From Anoplolepis gracilipes (taxonomy: Eukaryota; Arthropoda; Insecta; Hymenoptera; Formicidae), in the NCBI RefSeq assembly GCF_047496725.1, contig NC_132986.1, positions 5,922,501 through 5,986,500 of the forward strand: a stretch of 64,000 nucleotides of DNA, written 5' to 3'. The notes beneath the pieces were generated by a model. That model saw nothing but the letters and a program-made list of their open reading frames with translations. It was not told the origin of the DNA and did not search any database. Made by a program: the position numbers and the translations under genes. How positions within the stretch are numbered: position 1 is the stretch's first letter; each line of letters opens with the position of its first letter. This document shows, piece after piece, positions 60,431 through 64,000 of this stretch.

Positions 60431-62973
60431 TTGACAAAATCAAAAAAAGAAATAAAATTCGCGTGACCTTATGTTTTTTTTCTCGTAGTTCTACGTGAGT
60501 CTTTACTTTTCAAGTAAAATATACAGTATACGCGTTAAATTTTTATGTGAGCCAGAATTTATCTTATAATTAAATAAATCTCTTATGCAATGGATAAAAT
60601 TATAAAAGTATTAAGTTATAAAATTATCTTACTACTACTTTCATCACAAACGATGTAACTACAATATATTAATTATCGTAACATTAATAATTAACGTAAA
60701 TCAATTAGTTAACACTTGCTGTTTTGGAAAATACACGAACATGTATGGTAATTCCGCGATAACATTTTACTTAATCAGCGTCGTCATTTCGGTCGAAGCG
60801 CACTTGATGCGCTTATGATAGTCGACGATAATCCAGTTCACAGGTCGTTGCGCCGATTATCTCTCGTAAAACGGGCGCTGCCGGGATTCGCCGCCGTTTG
60901 GATGGACGCGTCCGTTTGACGTTCACGAATAGATCTGTGCGATTCGCGATCGCTGTTGATTCAGGGTGTGCAACGTCGCACGTGCGCCAGTGTAGACGCA
61001 CGCAAAGCTCCCGCAACCCGAACTTCAGCACGCGCCACGATTACGCGATTACGCGATTACGCGTGTCGTCGTGTAACCCGGGCTGATGCCCCGAAGGAGA
61101 GGTCGAACAAGCAATGACGCGGAAGATGATTCGTGGCCCTTTCCACCCTCCGCGAGAAGAGGGATCCTACGTTGCGTAATAAGCGCGCATCTGCCGAGAA
61201 ATAAAGGGGCGCTAGTTTTTCGTTACGTCCGACATTTATTTAGTTAATATGAGGATTACGTTCAGCGCTGACGATTCGGCATTGTAAGAAGAGAATCAAA
61301 TATAACAATATCTACAATTCCTATTAAATGTGCGAGAGGAAATGATGGAAAGAAAAATTCTTCTAAAAGTTCAACAAATTGTGTTTTCTATTATGTTGAC
61401 CAGAGAGTTTTTTTTATAAAATTGATAATAAAATGTGTCCTCTATATAATAAGAATGTAAAACTTTGCTAACACGCGGGATATTATTATATTCTCTTCAT
61501 GTATTATTTTCTCCTTAGAATCCGAGATGTAAGGATGCATTTAGAATGGCATGCGTACGTACTAGCCGGGATTTTGCGCGTCGCCTACGCAGTGCGGCGG
61601 GAATTAAAGGACAAGCACAGAAGGGAGTGATACGAGTCGGCACGAGTCGACACGTGGCGGTAGCGCTTTATACAAACAGCATTATGCACGCTCGCGCTAA
61701 CATAAATTACTGCGGGTTTAATATTGGACGTCGGCGTTGGCCCTGACCGACCACCTCCTGAGCAAAACACGTTAAACGCAGGGAGAGCCCAGCAAATGCA
61801 ATCGCGATTCTTCGAATCGCTCGGAGAAATTCCTCAAAGATCCTATATCAAAACATGCACGTCATAACAATCGCATGCATATTGTATTTCAGTAACACAA
61901 TGTACAGAGAAATCTTAGAGAAAATTATTTCGTGCGACGAGAATCAGTATCAAAATTGAAACTATAATATTCAAGCTGTTTCGAATATATTTTTATTGTT
62001 AAAAATTGATTTAATTTTTATTCTTTCACAAGAAAACTGCAGATCAGCCCGTATATATTATACAACTATTACATATCGATTCGCAATTGCTAGATTCAAT
62101 TACTGCTGCGCGTGATAAAATTCATCTCTCTACCGGATACAAAGTCAATTGACCAATTAAATTTGAACAAATAGAAAAGAGACGCGTGTGAATAGTATTA
62201 TTCGTGGAAAATTTCGACCGAATTTCACAGTAGGTTCTTTCACAGCGCGAAAGCATCCGTAAAATTACTTCGGAAAGCTTTGAATGCTTCGTCCTTAGAA
62301 AATACCAGAGGCGAGAACGAGCGGAAGGAACGATAAGTGGAGAGTGATGCGATGCAGGCCGTTCGCATGAATTAAGCTCGGCCTCATTTATGAATGATCT
62401 ATGCGAGTCAACTCGAGTGTTGCCTTTCGGTCAAACCACGGCGGAGTTACGTCTTAATCCCGAAGAAGCACACAGACCGGATGCGGCCTCTTAAGAAATG
62501 TCCCGAACGAATTGATATTGTTTACTAGAGACTTATGAGAAATTAAAGAGAATCACAGAGCAACGAGATCATTCACGTGAAAGAAAGTGTAGCAAATGCT
62601 TTCACTTTGATACATTAAAAACATATTTTAAAAAATGTAAACAAAAATATTATTATAATTTAAAAAAATGCAAAAAATATAAAAATAAATTCAACTCTGT
62701 AATAAAATAGCTATACCGATTTTTTTACTTTTGATTTTTTCACTTTCAAATATTTTTTAGGAGGAAAATAAAAATTGTATTAACAATATATACATGTACA
62801 TACATACATACATACAAGTTTTAATTTTAAAATTTCTGAAACATAAGAATAATCGACATATATATTCTTGCATACTTCTCACGGTTAATCAAACGATTCA
62901 ATGACAAATAAACAATTAAAATTTGTGACAGCATTGTAAATCGATTCGCACGTATGCTTTATATTCTCAAATA
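60431..62973. other. upstream region of CFAP276
   Basis: CpG-rich patches at about 60760-61260, 61540-61860 and 62100-62520, with AT-rich DNA between them. A CATA repeat lies at 62795-62816. I saw no convincing X-box (RFX site) upstream of the cilium gene, and no TATA box near its start. Confidence 0.4.
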
Positions 62974-62994
62974 ATGTTGGTAGGTCGCACTATA

Positions 62995-63201
62995 ATGGCG
63001 CAGGCATTCTACGTGCGGAATCCTTATCCTGTGCCAGATGTCTCCCGGGAGGGAGCGTGGATATCACGCGGACCCGTGTTGGGAGATAAAGTCTCGCCGT
63101 CGGATAGAGACTGGAACGTCAAGTTGAGCGCTCACGAGCGTCTCTTCGCTCACCATACCTTGAACAGTATCCGCAGGGATTGTCGATTCATCAGACCACA
63201 G
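62995..63201 (+). CDS. CFAP276: CFAP276-like exon 1
   Basis: 69 codons ending in CAG before donor GTTTGA; the frame hits TGA at once if the intron is not removed. It carries the N-terminal RNPYPVP motif and the IRRDCRF motif. Confidence 0.85.
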
Positions 63202-63798
63202 GTTTGACACTCGACATCAGAGTTCAAACCTTTGTATCTTGTACAATAACTTTTATTGATACATATTCTTACAGGTACCAGATGACGCTCTCGATTTAGC
63301 GCTAAACAGCGTCTACACTCACAGTCGAGATTGTCTGGTGTCAAAAATATATGTACCTATGCAACCGGAAACGCTCGGCAAAGAAACTTGGCGCGTCATG
63401 CGAAATCAGATCAAGGTATATATACGTATATATATAGAATCAAATTACAAAACGTTCATATCCAACAATTAAAAATTTCTATATTAATTTTCTGTATTTC
63501 AATGTTAAATTTTATTTTACATCGAATATATCAAAAACAAGTCGATGCATATTTTTAGATTTCTCCGAAACCGCCTAAACCAGATAGACCGATGCACGTG
63601 AGTGGTCATTCGGACGAGGAACTTAAATCGATCGTTCGGACACCTTTATCGGCGGATAAATCGAGGTGTCATAGTGGGCCAACTTTACCGAGGAGAATTC
63701 ATCCGAGCAGCGTGAAATTAAATATCGAAGGTCCTCATATGGACCAATCGAATCCCGGATACAGTCGCAAAATCGACGGAACTTTTTACAGTATTTAA
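62995..63798 (+). CDS. CFAP276: CFAP276-like microtubule inner protein (three exons)
   Basis: Coding sequence joins 62995-63201, 63275-63415 and 63559-63798 (stop TAA), about 195 residues. Both introns (73 and 143 bp) have GT-AG ends and lie in phase 0. The product matches CFAP276 (formerly C1orf194), a protein bound inside ciliary doublet microtubules. The seen hallmarks are RNPYPVP near the N-terminus, then NSIRRDCRFIRPQVPDDALD with LNSVYTHS across the first intron, and the C-terminal NPGYSRKIDGTFYS signature. Human CFAP276 is about 169 residues; the insertion here lies between the central and C-terminal motifs. Two in-frame ATGs exist, at 62974 and 62995. The second is chosen because MAQAFYVRNP begins closest to family N-termini; the first would add seven residues. 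A stop at 62926 closes the frame upstream. In insects the expected sites are sperm flagella and chordotonal cilia (inference). Confidence 0.85.
63275..63415 (+). CDS. CFAP276: CFAP276-like exon 2
   Basis: 47 codons between acceptor TTCTTACAG and donor AAG|GTATAT. It carries the PDDALDLALNSVYTH motif and shows no stop codon. Confidence 0.85.
63559..63798 (+). CDS. CFAP276: CFAP276-like exon 3
   Basis: 79 codons plus TAA after acceptor ATATTTTTAG. A proline/lysine-rich start (ISPKPPKPDRP) leads to the conserved GYSRKxDGxF-type C-terminus. A 121-codon antisense frame over this exon is a shadow. Confidence 0.85.
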   Translation: MSPKPPKPDRPMHVSGHSDEELKSIVRTPLSADKSRCHSGPTLPRRIHPSSVKLNIEGPHMDQSNPGYSRKIDGTFYSI

Positions 63799-63871
63799 AC
63801 ACGGATTTAGATAGTGTTTGAGCGGCACGCTTGGAGAACGTTCGGATTAAGCTGAAACCTGGGATCTGCCG

Positions 63872-63877
63872 AATAAA
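63872..63877 (+). terminator. polyadenylation signal AATAAA of the CFAP276-like gene
   Basis: First AATAAA after the stop codon, 74 bp downstream, giving a short 3' UTR. Cleavage would be expected about 10-30 bp later. Confidence 0.6.
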
Positions 63878-64000
63878 GTCCCTGCTTTTACAAATACCAT
63901 TATCGCTATTGGCATAATCTGCCCAGATTTGCGCTTTGGAACGCTTCGAGAAGTAGCAAATCGTCAAAGTAACGCGCAAAATTCCCATATATCACAAAGA

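Noticed and set aside
63623..63988. 121-codon minus-strand frame at the right end
   Set aside because: It is the antisense shadow of CFAP276 exon 3 and its 3' UTR.

Overview
The window looks like animal nuclear DNA, most likely from a hymenopteran insect such as an ant. The evidence is indirect. It is strongly AT-rich, with a mosaic of short, sharply bounded GC- and CpG-rich patches (about 200-700 bp). It has many AT, GA, GT and trinucleotide microsatellites, one spliced gene with short introns (73 and 143 bp), and almost no protein-coding sequence. No operon, ribosome-binding site, tRNA, rRNA or CRISPR array was seen.

The one gene I can identify is at the right end, on the plus strand. It has three exons (62995-63201, 63275-63415, 63559-63798) with GT-AG introns kept in phase 0, followed by an AATAAA at 63872. 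The conceptual protein, about 195 residues, matches the family of CFAP276 (formerly C1orf194), a microtubule inner protein of ciliary and flagellar doublets. In an insect this would serve sperm flagella and the cilia of chordotonal neurons.

The remaining 62 kb behaves as intergenic or long-intron sequence. The left end (1-5.6 kb) is rich in inverted repeats. These are a perfect 47-bp-arm hairpin (1558-1663), a 176-bp foldback carrying two imperfect hammerhead-ribozyme-like cores in opposite orientation (1852-2027), a 0.5-kb DNA-transposon relic with 25-bp terminal inverted repeats and an 87-codon frame (2818-3320), and a 1.1-kb inverted-repeat element (4430-5516). From about 6 to 40 kb, CpG-rich patches alternate with AT-rich DNA. 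They carry recurring regulatory-type motifs: Blimp-1-like AGTGAAAGT, a triple DR1 nuclear-receptor site, an ecdysone-response-like IR1, a PAR-bZIP palindrome and a TATA box. From 39 to 45 kb lie a short TA-flanked MITE, a 579-bp inverted-repeat element with perfect 27-bp arms, and a minus-strand fragment of a broken protein-coding gene next to a (TA)n tract. A cluster of four CACGTG E-boxes lies at 51.9-52.2 kb. From 53 to 62 kb there are more CpG patches with long open frames that I cannot assign.

Apart from CFAP276 and the clear repeats, most calls are tentative. Several open frames in CpG patches are long only because stop codons are rare there; they are reported as candidates, not genes.
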